The notes beneath the pieces were generated by a model. It saw nothing but the letters and a program-made list of their open reading frames with translations. It was not told where the DNA came from and made no database searches. A stretch of DNA of 64,000 nt from Omphalotus guepiniiformis (lineage: Eukaryota; Basidiomycota; Agaricomycetes; Agaricales; Omphalotaceae), in contig JAQOOI010000017.1 of assembly GCA_028554645.1 (NCBI GenBank), forward strand, positions 434,001-498,000, read 5' to 3'. Shown one piece after another: positions 11,647-23,723 of the stretch. The position numbers were made by a program, and so were the translations under genes. Within the stretch, counting starts at the first letter, position 1. Each line of letters begins with the position of its first letter.

Positions 11647-13117
11647 ATGGCAATCTCTAGCAGCAGCAGGAATCTTCACATCTGCATCGTTGGGTCTGGT
11701 ATCGTACTTCTGCATCTTTTGAGCTGTAGATAAAGCAGCTAATTCACAACAACTTGCATATAGGTATGGGAGGCTTAACATGCGCCCTTTCCCTGGCGAA
11801 ACGCGGATTCACACACATCGACGTCTTCGAGGTAGCATCTAACCTCGGTTTCGTCGGTGCTGGTATACAGCTCGCACCGAATATGATCAGGATCCTTGAT
11901 AGACTTGGTGTATGGAACGACATTGCCAAGGAGGCAGTAGATCTCAAAACCACGAGTATCAGGCGTAAGTACTTCCTGCTCCTTTCCATAAGACACGAGC
12001 AGTAATTCACGACTCAAATGTAGAAGGATCAACTGATAGCGAGCTGGCTCTGGTAGACCTGCGATACATCCGTGAAACTTATGGGTACCCACATATGGTC
12101 GGACACCGATCATCGCTTGCAGGTTCATTATATGAAGGTTGCAAACGTGAAAAGGCCATTACGTTCTTTTTCTCGACTTCGGTAGAAGATATACATACCT
12201 TCGGACCTCGACCCACCTTCCTTGCACGTCCACGAGCGAGCGCAAACGGTGACCCCTACACTGTCGAATGTGACGTCCTCCTCGGGTGTGACGGCGTCAA
12301 ATCCAATGTCCGGACGCACATACTTAAACAACTAAACATCGACGCTAAAGTCGAAGACTCTGGTCAAGCAGCGTATAGAATCATGCTCAAGCGCGAGGAC
12401 ATGGAAACAGATCCCGAATTGCTAGAGCTAATCAACGCCGATAGAGCAATTCGTTGGATCGGAGAAAAGAGACATATCATCGCATACCCTGTTAGTTCGA
12501 AACAGATCTACAACCTCTCGAGTGCGCAACCGGATACAAACTTTGCAGCTGCGCCTAGCGCGACGTACACGACGAAGGGAAGTAAAGAGGAGATGTTGAA
12601 GGTTTTTGAAGATTTTTGTCCAAAGATTCAACGCATGTTGAAGCTCGTTCCAGATGGTGAAGTCTGCGAGTGGAAATTACGCGTTCATTCACCGCTACCG
12701 ACATGGGTGCATGGATCTGTTGCTCTAGTTGGTGACGCTTGTCATCCTACTCTCCCGCACTTGGCACAGGGCGCCGCGCAGGCCATCGAGGATGCAGCGG
12801 TTTTGGGTGTGGTGCTCGCTCTCCTTCCTGATACATCCTCGGATTCGATTAATAAGGCGTTGAGAGTTTATGAGGTTTTGAGGAAGGAGAGGGCGGAGGC
12901 GTTAGTTGAGATGGCAGCTGCTAATGGGAAAGAGATGCATCTTGGAGAGAGCGCGGCAAAGGAGGCTCGAGATAAAGCGTTTGCGGCGTTGAAGGAAGGG
13001 AAAGGTGGGAAGGTTCCGGATAAGTGGGCAGATGCAGATGTTCAGAGGATGATCTACGGGTGCGATATTATGATGAATGCTGAGAGCCAATTTGAGGATA
13101 TTTTCAAGAAACTATGA
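11647..13117 (+). CDS. FAD-dependent monooxygenase, salicylate-hydroxylase-like
   Basis: Group A flavoprotein hydroxylase of about 448 residues. Exons are 11647-11698, 11764-11964 and 12024-13117; all joins are in frame. The first splice rebuilds the dinucleotide-binding motif IVGSGMGGL (GxGxxG) at residues 14-22. The middle holds the DG region (LLGCDGVKSNVR), and the second FAD motif is ALVGDACHPTLPHLAQGAAQ near residue 345. These are the diagnostic signatures of the UbiH/PHBH/salicylate hydroxylase family, which use NAD(P)H and oxygen to hydroxylate aromatic rings. There is no signal peptide or membrane segment. The substrate cannot be told from sequence. It lies 20 kb from the quinone-synthetase cluster with housekeeping genes between, so I do not assign it to that pathway. 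Confidence 0.88.
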
Positions 13118-13586
13118 ACCGAAACGAATTATACTCAACAAAACAAACATGTACAGTAGCTTATTCTGTACCCAACCAGGCTATCACAATCGCAGTCATT
13201 TGAGTACACAAACCAACCTATGGTCAGCATACAACGAAAGGGAACCGCAAAGATATTCCGCTCCAGTACTAGTTAGTCCAGGGATACAGAGCAGGAGAAA
13301 TCGTTTGACGAACGACTTCAACGGACGAGATGTAGAGTTCAGGTCTAGTAAGAGGGCTATGTACGTGTGCGATCATCTTTATGGATATGGAATAGTTGAC
13401 TTGCGTCGCCCTGGCCACAAAACAATCTATAGTGGTGAAGACAATCGAAGAAACCAAAATATGATTCGATTCACTCTAACCCTCACCAGGAGTACCATCA
13501 TAAAACATCAAAGCGCGCAAAACATCTATGCCAAATGCATTTCTCTAAATACACAACGTACACCCAACACAACGAAGGAAAAACGT
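13118..13586. other. Convergent 3' flanks of the FAD monooxygenase and ALG5
   Basis: About 470 bases between two stop codons facing each other. A plus-strand frame continues past the monooxygenase stop in another register but has no start, domain or codon bias of note. Expected content is two terminators; none is distinctive. Confidence 0.45.
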
Positions 13587-14822
13587 TCAGTCCGATTTAC
13601 TCTTCCTAGGAACCGCCTTCCACCTCCCCAAAAGTAAATTCGCGCGCACAATCAACAAATCACGAAGCATCTGCAGCGAAGCAGTGATCACATTGAGTTT
13701 ACTCCCAGGAACTTCATGCCATTCAATAGGCACCTCAGCAACAGGTATCCTAAGCTGCTTCGCGAGTAAAAGGAGTTCAACGTCGAATATCCATGTAGGG
13801 AGATGCTGAGCAGGGAAAATTTGCTGCGCAGCTGAACGCGAGAAGAGTTTGAAACCGCATTGGGTGTCACGGATGTGGCCTACGCCGACTATTCGAAGAA
13901 TAGTGTGTAGGCCGTACATTAGGATGTTTCGTAACAGCGAACGCTATTATAAACAATCAATGGTCGTGGCTTGGGCCTAGCAAACGAATGATGATGACGA
14001 ACCTTTACTACCGCTTCAGTCTTGACAAGATGAGCTCTACTCCCAACAGCGACTCCAGCTCCCTTATTAGGTGCAACTTTATCCATAGCATCCCACAAAA
14101 GCTCAAGATCCGTGAACCGACTCGCTCCATCAGCATCCACCATCAACAACCTCTCACCACCACCAAACAACATCCCATGTCTCACAGCGCCTCCTTTCCC
14201 TAGGTTTTTCTCCAGCGTTACGACTCTAATATCACACTTCGGGTATTTCCCAGCCAACTTGATAGAAGCGGCGGAGGTATCGTCCGTCGAGCCATCGTCT
14301 ACGATGAGAATCTCGTATGTCCGCTTTTTCTTTAGAGAGGTGAGATGGTCGATGGTCGATTCTAGCATGATGGGTAAACGCTCGGTTTCGTTGTACGCGG
14401 GTATTACGACCGTTAGGTCTACTGTGCTTGGGTCCTCTAATGGTGTGAGAGGTAAGAGTTTTTTGGGCGATGCATGCGAGCGGTATTTCTTCTCTGATTC
14501 ACGAGTAATTATTGGTGCTGGTGACCATAGAACGAGAGCAAGGTATAGCTGTCATAAAGTCAAATCAGCACGCTTGGAACTTCATTAACGAACATGAATT
14601 TAGGAAACAATAATCAGCGGTTTAATTCAAAAACCTGAGCCCATGTCTATCGTCCTCACTCCGACGCATCGTCCCGAAAGACAAGCTCGAAGCTCGAAGA
14701 ACAAGGATGAAAACGGGTTTCATCTTTTCAAAGTATAAGAACATGTACACGTCAATACTCACCGAGGCAAAAACGCCAGCAGTCACGGCAAAACCTCCAT
14801 AAAGGAGAGAAGTATTGTCCAT
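13587..14822 (-). CDS. ALG5: Dolichyl-phosphate beta-glucosyltransferase
   Basis: Transfers glucose from UDP-glucose to dolichyl phosphate on the cytosolic face of the ER; the product feeds the last glucosylations of the N-glycan precursor. The start exon (14822) encodes an N-terminal membrane anchor (LLYGGFAVTAGVFA) continued by a second hydrophobic piece (LYLALVLWS) after an intron. The GT2 catalytic domain follows: VVIPAYNETERLP, then ILIVDDGSTDDTS, KNLGKGGAVRHGML, and the metal-binding MVDADGASRF. The C-terminal part carries GVGHIRDTQCGFKLFSR and FDVELLLLAKQLRIPVAEVPIEW, both typical of ALG5. It ends at KSKSD with the stop at 13587. Conserved throughout eukaryotes, single copy here, with ordinary composition. 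Confidence 0.93.
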
Positions 14823-15296
14823 TAGGAGTGTAAAAGTTTGTAATGAAAGGCCACAGTTGGGTTCTCACTTGACTAGCATATGTCCGGACTTGCTAGATAC
14901 CACCAACGGTGTCAAGGAGAGAAAGAGAAATTTAAAAAGTCGGCAAGAAGATCAAGGTTTTTGAATAGATTTTGGCTCAGTCCAGTGCAAGCTGCCACGA
15001 AACACATACATATTCAAGTTGCGTGGGAACTCCACGAGAACGGCCGCTTCATCAAGATTCAAGAAAGAAAAGTCCAAGGAACTGTAAACCTAACAATCCC
15101 GTTCAATGGCTAGGATATAACAACGTGAAAGGATGGAAGAAACCGAGTAAATATATAGACTTTCAAAAAGTAGTCCAGTAATACAAAAATTCGTATATCG
15201 TCATTTCACATAGAATTAAGATGCTAAATACGTTGTGCACAAAAGCGGGGGGGGAATTCTCATTTCAAGCTGTTGGTATTGTTTGTCGATCTGTCT
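14823..15296. other. Intergenic: ALG5 promoter and RanBP3-like 3' flank
   Basis: About 470 bases upstream of ALG5 and downstream of the Ran-binding gene. Contains AT-rich patches, including an ATATATAG run near 15,152, and a run of G at 15,246-15,254. No gene is supported. Confidence 0.45.
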
Positions 15297-17483
15297 TCAT
15301 GCAGAAGAAGGAAGGTTTCCATGAATTTCCTCCATGAGCTCTTGCGCTATTTTCGCATTGGCCAACTGACCCCACAGAAGGAAGCGGAAAGTCAGCTTTA
15401 CTACGAAATAAGACGGAATAAAGGAAGAAGTGACTTACTCTCAGATTGTAATGCGTCGTAATACCACCCTCTATGACGCTGAATCGAAGGTATCGCGGAT
15501 CCTGCGCTAGCTCGCAGCGCATTCCGTGGAATAGGGTAACGTTCAAAAGGACGGTGTATACAGCTTCCTTGCGCATAACTAGAAAGACATTAATTAGCAA
15601 AAAAAGAGGTCGTGAGGAGAAGAACAATCATAACTAAACGAGCACCTCCCCCATCCGAAGCTCGTACATTAAGTTTGAGCAACCCAGTCCCTCTCTCTTT
15701 CCATGCGCCATCTGCAAGAGCATACAATTTTCCCCTCACCTGATGAATAGTCTCTTCCTCTTCCTCACCAGTAGTCACTATCCCGCACAAAACGACATGA
15801 ACAATTAAGCAAAACCCCCTCACAAAACAACAACAGAATGACCAACCTTCTTGTTCGCTCAACACAATCTTCGGCTGTTCATCCTCACTCTGTTCATCCT
15901 CATCTTTACCAGCCCTCAACTTCTCCCCAAACGAAGAAGGTCGATCGTCTCTATCATCATCTGCACCGCTATCCAACGCACTACTCTCAGCACCCAGCGC
16001 ACCGACAGTAGAGTTCCTCTCGAGGGAGCTCGACGAACTAGGTGAGCCTGCCCGCGGGCGTTTCTGCAGAGGCAACGCAAAACTCTGCACGCCTCCACTT
16101 GCGTATGCGGAGAACGCGCTCGTACTAGTTGCGTTTGAGCGTCGCTGGGGAGATTTGGGTCGACCCAATCTAGATGCGGATCCCACAGGTGGAGATTTAG
16201 TCCTTGCAGCCGCTGTTGCAAAAGGGGATGAAGAGGAAGCAAAGGCTTCGAAACCCGATCGTTTAACTGAAGTCGATGACGACGAGGTGGAAGGTTCCCC
16301 TGGAGTAGCTAAAGGGGATGGAGAGGGAATGGTTGGGGGTGTGGCGCTCTTGGAGGATGATGGAGTACTGGATTTAGAAGATGATGAAAAGATATTTTGA
16401 CCCTTGACTGACGCAAAGGGTGAGCTTGCCGAAGCATAAGCCATGAATCCACTCTGTTAATTGTGAATATAAAATGTAAATCAGACTCGGTGAAAGACAA
16501 TAATAGATTTAGACGCACTGAGCTTTGGTGCAGCAGCCTTTTCCGAATCTGGTGGGGGCGTAGGTCGCTTCGTCTCCCTCGGATTAGCATCTTCATCTGC
16601 ATCATCTCTAGGCCTCTTAGCAGGTTCAGCAACACTCTTGGCCCCTTCACCATCTTGAGGTCCAGCGCTAGTTCCGCGCTCTAAATACTTCCTCTTAAGA
16701 CCCTTCTCTTTCTCCCCACTATCAGACCCCGAATCTCTACGCGTTATCGAACCTTCATGCGCGGTCGATAATCCATCGCTTACGCCCGCGTCACCTTTAG
16801 CAGACGAAGCTTCATCGTTAATTTTAATCTCGGCTGAAGTAGAAGGAGAGTATTCCTCCGTGTTCATGGTATCTGCCTCGTGCCCGTTGTTATCAATTTG
16901 GTTGGGGTCTTGGGGTACCGACACGTCTTCCTGGCTGACCTGCGTACCCTTCAAATTCTTCCAAGAAAGATCCTCAACGCCCTGACTAATTTGGCGCACT
17001 TTGATCTTCAATTCCTGGGGTGACGAAGTACCCTGCGAAGGCTCGTCCGGAGGCGAGTTGGATCCCGATCCCGAGCTAATGTCCTCTTCTTCAGCAGTAG
17101 AATCCAAATGAGTCTTGTTCTTCTTTGCTGGCGTGCGGATATCTTTGTGGTCGCGCAAGAAAGGGTCAGAGTCATTCTGTGAGAAAGTGAACCCATCATT
17201 CAACTTGTCGATAGCGGGCAAGCGCCAGTGAGACAGGCTACATACTGCGGAAGCCTTCGGAGTAGTAACAGGCTCTAATGACACCTCTCTTTCTCTCTTT
17301 CTAGACGATTTCATCTCTATGAACATCAGAAACGGATGAGTATCAGCACTTGAGGTGAAACTAGATAAAGTTGGTATGACCTGGATCGTTGTAACTGGGA
17401 GAAGATGGTGATGGCGGAGGCGAAACTTTATCTCGAATGTCTGTGACATTGTTGGGCGTCTGGGGACGGGGAAAATCAGACAT
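15297..17483 (-). CDS. RanBP3/Yrb2-like Ran-binding nuclear transport cofactor
   Basis: Start MSDFPRPQTPNN at 17483; exon 1 splices over a roughly 70-base intron to EMKSSRKREREVSLEP, a basic nuclear-localisation-like stretch followed by the SLEP motif seen in Yrb2-type proteins. A long acidic and Ser/Thr-rich region follows, with KRP[RT] clusters. From about 16,444 a Ser/Pro-rich stretch with SPFA repeats precedes the C-terminal Ran-binding domain: VTTGEEEEETIHQVRGKLY, WKERGTGLLKLNVR, then MRKEAVYTVLLNVTLF and FSVIEGGITTHYNLR. The final exon ends EEIHGNLPSSA with TGA at 15297-15299. RanBP3 and Yrb2 help Crm1-dependent export by binding Ran-GTP in the nucleus. The order of an N-terminal basic tract, disordered middle and C-terminal Ran-binding domain fits RanBP3 better than cytosolic RanBP1 or Nup50. 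Confidence 0.85.
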
Positions 17484-17899
17484 GAGCTATTCGTGGTTGG
17501 CAGTTGGGTGGCCGTGTTCAAGGAAGAAGTGACCCTTGTTAACTTGCAATCGTGCCCACTCGGCTAAGTCCGATAACACCGTATTCCCTTGTATTGTGCA
17601 ATCTCTTTATACAATAGCTGTCGCCAGATAAAAAAAATATAATAAAATTCATAAAAACAGCTACAGGTACTCAAGCAAGTTCACAGCAACATAAATAACG
17701 ACGAGCAATGGTACAATGCAAGAAAATGACAATACACAAGGTTGAGTGAGATGCAGTGACTATAACTATAATGATGTGCTGCCGTAGATTAGATGAATGC
17801 CAGGTTAGACCAATAACCCCTCCCTAATGATCAAAGCCGCAGATATATAATAAACCTATAAGTAAGCGATAAACCCTTTATCACAAATGCCCAATTGTC
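17484..17899. other. Intergenic: RanBP3-like promoter and hybrid kinase 3' flank
   Basis: About 415 bases, AT-rich in the middle (17,620-17,700 and 17,845-17,870). No coding frame is supported. Likely contains the poly(A) signals of the kinase gene, read leftwards. Confidence 0.45.
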
Positions 17900-20800
17900 C
17901 TATGACCCAGATTTTGACACTTTTCGCGCTGATTGTCGTCTCGCATCCGCCTGTTTGAGGACGTCTTTTATTTTGAGCTCTAGCACCGGCTTCGTCAGAA
18001 CTCTGAGAGACATAGACTATCAGTACATCCCAATTCACCAGCGAGAATTTACACTTACATATCCACGCCTGCCCGAAGGTACTCGTCTTGATCTAAACAC
18101 CCACAGCAACAAATAATCAACATTAGTACTAGACGGAAGCAAATCCCCTTACCCGGTAACAGTGCATTGCCTGCCAACGATTACGCGTCAACTCCCACAA
18201 CTAACACTCAAAAAGACCAAACTTCTCACCTGTAAGACCAACGACGAAATCCTTCTTCTTCAACCGGCGCAACACTTGCACCGTCCGCAGCCCCGACAAC
18301 ACAGGCATCTGATTATCCAAGAATATAACAGCAAACTTGCTCTCATGAGCAGCAGACGTTATCCATCGCTCTTCATGCACCTTCTCCAATAACTTCTCAT
18401 CGCCACCACCACCTCCTCCTCCATTGGCATCATGCACCCCTCTACCTCCCCGTTCAAACGGTATCCTCATCCTCGAATCGCCCGAACTCCTCACAGCACC
18501 AGGCAGTGGCGGCGGCGGCTCAATCAACGACTCATCCCATTCATCCCCCAATATCACCTTCAACGCCACCTTCCCATTCTCCGCCACCGTAACTACACAC
18601 CCAAGTCTCGTGAGCATACGGTCCATCAACCGCCGAGTAATCGTATCGTCATCAACCACAAGCACAGGTAATCCCGGCTGGAACTCGGGTGAACTATTGA
18701 AAGACGTAGTATTCGTTCGACTGAACGAAGAGTCGAACAACGCAAGTGTGGTCGAAGATCCCGATGAATCGCTTCTGAAAAACGGCCTCTCGGGTATGGG
18801 TATGTGGGTTGGCCGAGCGCCTGGTCTGCGCGGTGATTTTGGTATAGAAATAGGTTGTGTTGGTGTAGGTGTTGATGTATCACTAAAGACATCATTTGTC
18901 GTCCTCCCTCCAATTTCATCGCTGTGCTCAGTCCGTGAGTCACTGGAATGTATATTCGTGTTTGTATTCCGTGGACAATCACAGTGTTCGCAGGGCTTTG
19001 AATTTGGAGATTCCGTGGGCGAGGTGGGTGAACCAGGCAGTCGTTCATTCTTAGCTTGGTCAGGCAGCCGCAATGAGAACGTCGAGGGCACAGAAAGGTC
19101 TGTCGCTGGTGTAGGAAGTGGGGTCAAAACGGACGGTGAAGTCCTGATCGAGGCTAAAGGAACAGTAGACCCTCGCGACTCTACCACCAGATCGACTCTC
19201 CCGGCTAAAAGCACCATAGAAATTAGCCTTCACTCTCGAAGAGAAAGGATAATCTCATACCTTGATCCATAATAGTACTATGCATCAACGCAGACGACTT
19301 ATTGACAGACGACATCTCCGAAGCCTTTAGGGCTGCAGCATCCACCACAGCCGTAAGGCTATTATTACTCGTCAACGTCGTCCCTTGAACCGCTTCTCCC
19401 TGACTCGCAGCAGCTCTGACCTTCGCCACATCAGACGACATCGAACCTTCAGAGTCAACCACACGCAACCCTGGTGACGGCAGAAGTGTCTGTCTACCCA
19501 CACCGAGCGGGAGCTCGACCCAAAACGTGGAACCAGCGCCTACTTTAGACTTGACGCCTAATCGCCCACCGCTGAGCTTCACGATGTTGCGCACGAGAGC
19601 TAGACCGAGACCGGTTCCTTTCGCGCCTGAGTTCATCCATCGTTCATGAGTATCCACTACGAAGTACGAAAAAGCAACATACCTTGTTGTCTACCCTTTT
19701 CAGTTTGAGTAAATGCGGCTAAAAGAAGCGTCATCACAACCTGCCCTCCCAAAGAAAAATTACAAAGAATGCTCACAGAACAGCTTCCCTCCCACCAATT
19801 CACTATGCTCGATACCACACCCAGTATCGATCACCTCAATCCTCACAACAATCGATGCATTCTCTTCCTTCGCATGATTGATATTATGCTGTGCCAAGCG
19901 GGAGGCAGACAACTGTTCCTCCGAATGTGACCTTTCCTCAGAACAATCTGGCTTTCCTCCATCCGTGTCTATCGCTGGCATCATCAAACATGTCCTCACA
20001 GTTACAGAGCCGCCTGTCGGAGTGAACTTGCATGCGTTGCTGAAAAAGAAGTAGGATCGATTAGTTACCAGTAAGAAGGAAAGGGAGGAAAAGTGGAGAA
20101 CCAACCTAGCGAGATTAGTAACGATCTGCCTAAATCTAGCCTCATCACCAATCACCACTCCATCGACGTCCGGGTGTTCCTTCAAATGTTGAGTTATGAC
20201 ATCCTCTCGTCCACCTAGAGCTGTATACGCAGCACACCGTGCCACCTACGAACAAATCAAAAACGCAAAATTTGAGGAAAGTCTCGTGCGAACCAAGGGG
20301 CATGCGCATACCCTATCAATATTTAGATCCAAATCGGTGTAGAGAGTCAAGCCTTTCTGTTCCGTGGCTAGCTTGAGAGGTATGAACAGGGAGCGCATTG
20401 CTATATATAGCAAAAAGAGATTAGACGTTCCTTGAGCATGATGGGACAGGACTAGCTACCTTGGTGGAACGCATAAGGCTATAAGCACAAAGTAAACACC
20501 CAATTTCACAAGAATAAACAAACCCTCCACTGACCTTAGCAACAAGCTCAAACTGCCCACTATCCAATCGATTACTATTATCCCATCAATTCTCTCATAT
20601 CCGCGATCGCAAAGGGCTCATTCCTTACAAATCAAGAACATCGTTCAGCACTGTTCCAGACCCTCATTAGGTTTTTGCCTAAATTGACAAAGAGAGTGGG
20701 TGGGTGTGGGACCGTACCTTGCGACATCATGGTGAGACTACCCATCAACGCATCGAATTCTACTTCCACGGTCTTCGACACCGTACCAGACGCTGCCATA

Positions 20801-22767
20801 CTCTGTGCAGCCAGAACTATACCACAAAAAAAGCCAATGTCAGCAACACAGACCAACTCTCATACAAAACAGGAACGGCTGCACTCACGGGCAGAGTTTA
20901 ACGGAACTCGGACCTGTGCAGCCCAGGGTCAATCCACGAAGACCTAGGAAGCAACAGCGAGGAAAACTTATCATGGAAGACGTATCTGTGACATCAGAGG
21001 AAAGATTAACATTGAAATGATCCGTGGATGTAGAATAACATGCTCACGACGTCAGACGATGCTTCGACTCGGAAGTCCTCCGTTCATTGGCCTGTGCTCT
21101 TTGTAATGCCTGCAAGCTCCAATCAAGATGGACGTTCCAACAAGATGAATCACCGAGGAAGCGGTACCTTGTATTGCATCTTGAGCTGATTCCGCAGCGA
21201 GTAATGACGACGTTCGCTCTGAAGTGAAGAACAGTTCCTCAGCACTAATGACAGGCGTACGAAATTCAAGGCTTACACCTTCCCGCTTGTAATGCAACCA
21301 TAAGAGGACTGAGGGCATAGTAAGTATCAAATATATAATTTAGATCGTCCGCTTACATGCTTGGAACACAAAGAAGTTGATCATGGCTGTAACCGAATCT
21401 TGAGTCAATCTACGAAAGCAATCGAATGCAAACCGGGACCGCATACATCTTGTCCAAACGGGATGGTCTGGAGTGATAAGCACCATTGAGCTATAGCATG
21501 AAGAAACTTCATGAGCGATGATATCATGAGAAGGGCCAAGACGCGTCGTACATGACGAAGAAACTTAACGCCGCAATCGCGCCAGGCAACCGGTCTAACC
21601 GCAATCCGAATAACGCGATAGTTTGAAGAGCCTGCTGGCAGTCAGTGACAGCATCAACAGAAAAATAAGCATACATACAGTTGTATAATAGAAAGTGCCG
21701 ATAAAGTCCTTGCCATTGCACGATATAATTCGATGAGCTGGATTGTAGAAACCACAGATATACATGTTGATCAACAGAACGAATGACCACATCCATGTTG
21801 AAAAAACCAGGAAACATTGGTAGAGGAGTTGTCGATCCCGAGGCCAGTCGTACATGACCATTACGATTACCGGAAGACTGAACACAGGGGCAATCTAAGC
21901 GTGTTGTCAACGGATGTTCTTGGCCCCAAGAACTTTCGAAAGGGACGCACCGCAGCATAGAACGCATAGTCTATGGCAGTCCATGGCCTGGGGACAAAAA
22001 TGCATCCAAGAATCCAATTGATGATCAACCATGTGGAAGCCAGTATTGCAAGGTTTTTCCTCGATGCCCAGTCGTCCTGAGATCAGACGTCAAATAAAGT
22101 TGGACATACGCAATAAGAAGGTAATCTCCCGCACCTGATTATACCGCTGTTCCGAACCAATATCAAACGGACGAGGATAGAAAAACTCGCGGACTACAGG
22201 CCAATAGCGCATGAACAAGTAGAAATTACTGTGAATGACCTCTTCATCCCTATCTCGCACATGCACCTGTGTAGGAGGGCTCGATCCCGTCTTTTTCTCT
22301 GGACTGAGATTGTGTTCTGAGCTCTCGCTGTTCAATGGCCTGCTGCCACTACCCCAAGATTGTTCGACGACAATCTTCTCTGTTACTCCATGAGACTCTG
22401 ATACCGCATCCGGAACATCTACAGCATCGAAAGGTAGGTCTCCAAGGACGTCGTCGTGGGATGTGCTTGACGGTGGTGTCACTGCCGTGAGATTCGCTTT
22501 AACTGTAGTGACAAACGACTGAACGAATCTGACGACTTTGTAACGGCGTATCCCTCGAGACATAGAAGGACTGGGCGAGTCGGTCGCTGGAAGCGGTAGA
22601 GAAGAAAGCATCGCCGTCCTCGGTGATAAAGTTCCTGCGCCCTTGAAAAATCCTGAACTTGCACTGTCTTGCCTTTGACTGGTCTTCTTTGTTTTGAACA
22701 TTGCAGCATCATCAAGTTCTGCAGCCCATTTAGATGACGTTGTGGCCGAAGACGACCAAAAGGGCAT
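17900..22767 (-). CDS. Membrane hybrid histidine kinase with C-terminal receiver domain
   Basis: Start [20 protein letters not shown] at 22767 (an upstream start would need another exon). After about 220 Ser-rich residues come several membrane helices between 22,140 and 21,500 (for example [51 protein letters not shown]). A coiled linker ([33 protein letters not shown]) leads to the histidine box, YVFHD then [15 protein letters not shown]. Next are [17 protein letters not shown], the N box [12 protein letters not shown], the D box [16 protein letters not shown] and the G box [20 protein letters not shown]. The receiver has [14 protein letters not shown], the phospho-acceptor Asp in [11 protein letters not shown], and Lys in [15 protein letters not shown]; it ends SKSGS at TAG 17900-17902. 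The junction inside the histidine box (20914-20969) lacks GT...AG. The stimulus is unknown. Confidence 0.87.
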
Positions 22768-23723
22768 GAAGAGCCCCAGCCTGAGTTTGAGAGTGGGAAG
22801 AGGAGTAGAAGGAAGAGAAGAGAGACTTCAATTTCAGGAACAGCACAAATCGAGAATATGAAATTGGAATCCCGCACGATTGTCATTCTTCGGGTGATGA
22901 CTTCAGATTCTTTTGAATCTTAAGCATACTGAAGGTATACACTAAAGCCTTACTATAATAAAGTTCGCGCATTCGCTGCAAGAACCTCATTTTCTTTTCA
23001 TTGACTTCTTAGAATTCTGAGAAATTGGAACTTGTCTGGAACATTATGTATAAATTTACCCCCTGCTAATCCCCATTCTTACGTCATTGCAACCCCTTGA
23101 AGAATTTGATTCCGAAGAGCTTGAGCTGAAGAAATCAGCGTGCTTCGGTACAATTCGACAAGAATTCCAACAATGACTACAGCGAGGACCGAGAGTAGAA
23201 GAAGTGCACGAGGAGTAGGAATGCATGGCTGATTCACTACGACATTGCCGCAAGCCATTATTGCGGACTTTAAAACCTTTGATGGCCGGACGGCATCCTC
23301 GATGTATTTCGAAATGTCAGTGTATTTGAGACGAAAAATCATATAACTTTCCAGGAAAAATCGAAACTGCGAGTCGATTGTGCCCCAAAGAGTTATGTAA
23401 CGTAGCAGAAGGAGTACAAGGGGATCAAAAGCGGCCCATTGAACTTTCTCAAATGCGCCACTGCTACAAGCCGCCGGTAATTGTTCAACGATGTGGCGGA
23501 GTATGAATACTGCTCTTATAGGGACGTTCCTGAGCCTTGCCTCTGCTCAATCTTGTCCGCAGTGCTTTCTTCCTTCATCCAAATATTCTAACGTTCATCT
23601 CAAGACTTCAAACAACCCTCTAGGACTACTAATCCTTTTTATTCCCGTCGATATTTCTTTATTTTTCATTTTCTGGAGCGACCTCTACGTTACCACGGGA
23701 CGACAAGCTTGTTAATTAAAAAC
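22768..23723. other. Divergent region between the hybrid kinase and SNT2
   Basis: About 950 bases between two genes read outwards. Promoters of both must lie here. It also contains a minus-strand frame with hydrophobic segments (listed separately). AT-rich leader sequence lies just upstream of SNT2 (23,580-23,720). Confidence 0.5.
23079..23342 (-). CDS. Possible small membrane protein (hypothetical)
   Basis: A minus-strand frame begins at an ATG at 23342 (MIFRLKYTDISKYIED) and ends at TAA near 23079. It contains one strong hydrophobic segment (ALLLLSVLAVVIVGILVELY) followed by a short tail. The same frame stays open upstream, without an ATG, to about 23,549 and there encodes a second hydrophobic patch (DPLVLLLLRYITLWG). 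If real, the gene may have an upstream start exon that I could not place. No family is recognised. It sits between two divergent promoters and could also be a chance opening. Confidence 0.25.
   Translation of the reverse strand: MIFRLKYTDISKYIEDAVRPSKVLKSAIMACGNVVVNQPCIPTPRALLLLSVLAVVIVGILVELYRSTLISSAQALRNQILQGVAMT

Noticed and set aside
11647..13117. FAD monooxygenase as a tailoring enzyme of the quinone cluster
   Set aside because: It is over 20 kb from the synthetase with six unrelated genes between; proximity does not support it.
18424..19272. Plus-strand open frame of 282 codons
   Set aside because: Antisense to the receiver-domain part of the hybrid kinase, with no domain of its own.
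23505..23715. Plus-strand small frame with a signal-peptide-like start (MNTALIGTFLSLASAQ)
   Set aside because: Ends just before the SNT2 start and lies in its leader; the rest of the frame has no coding character.
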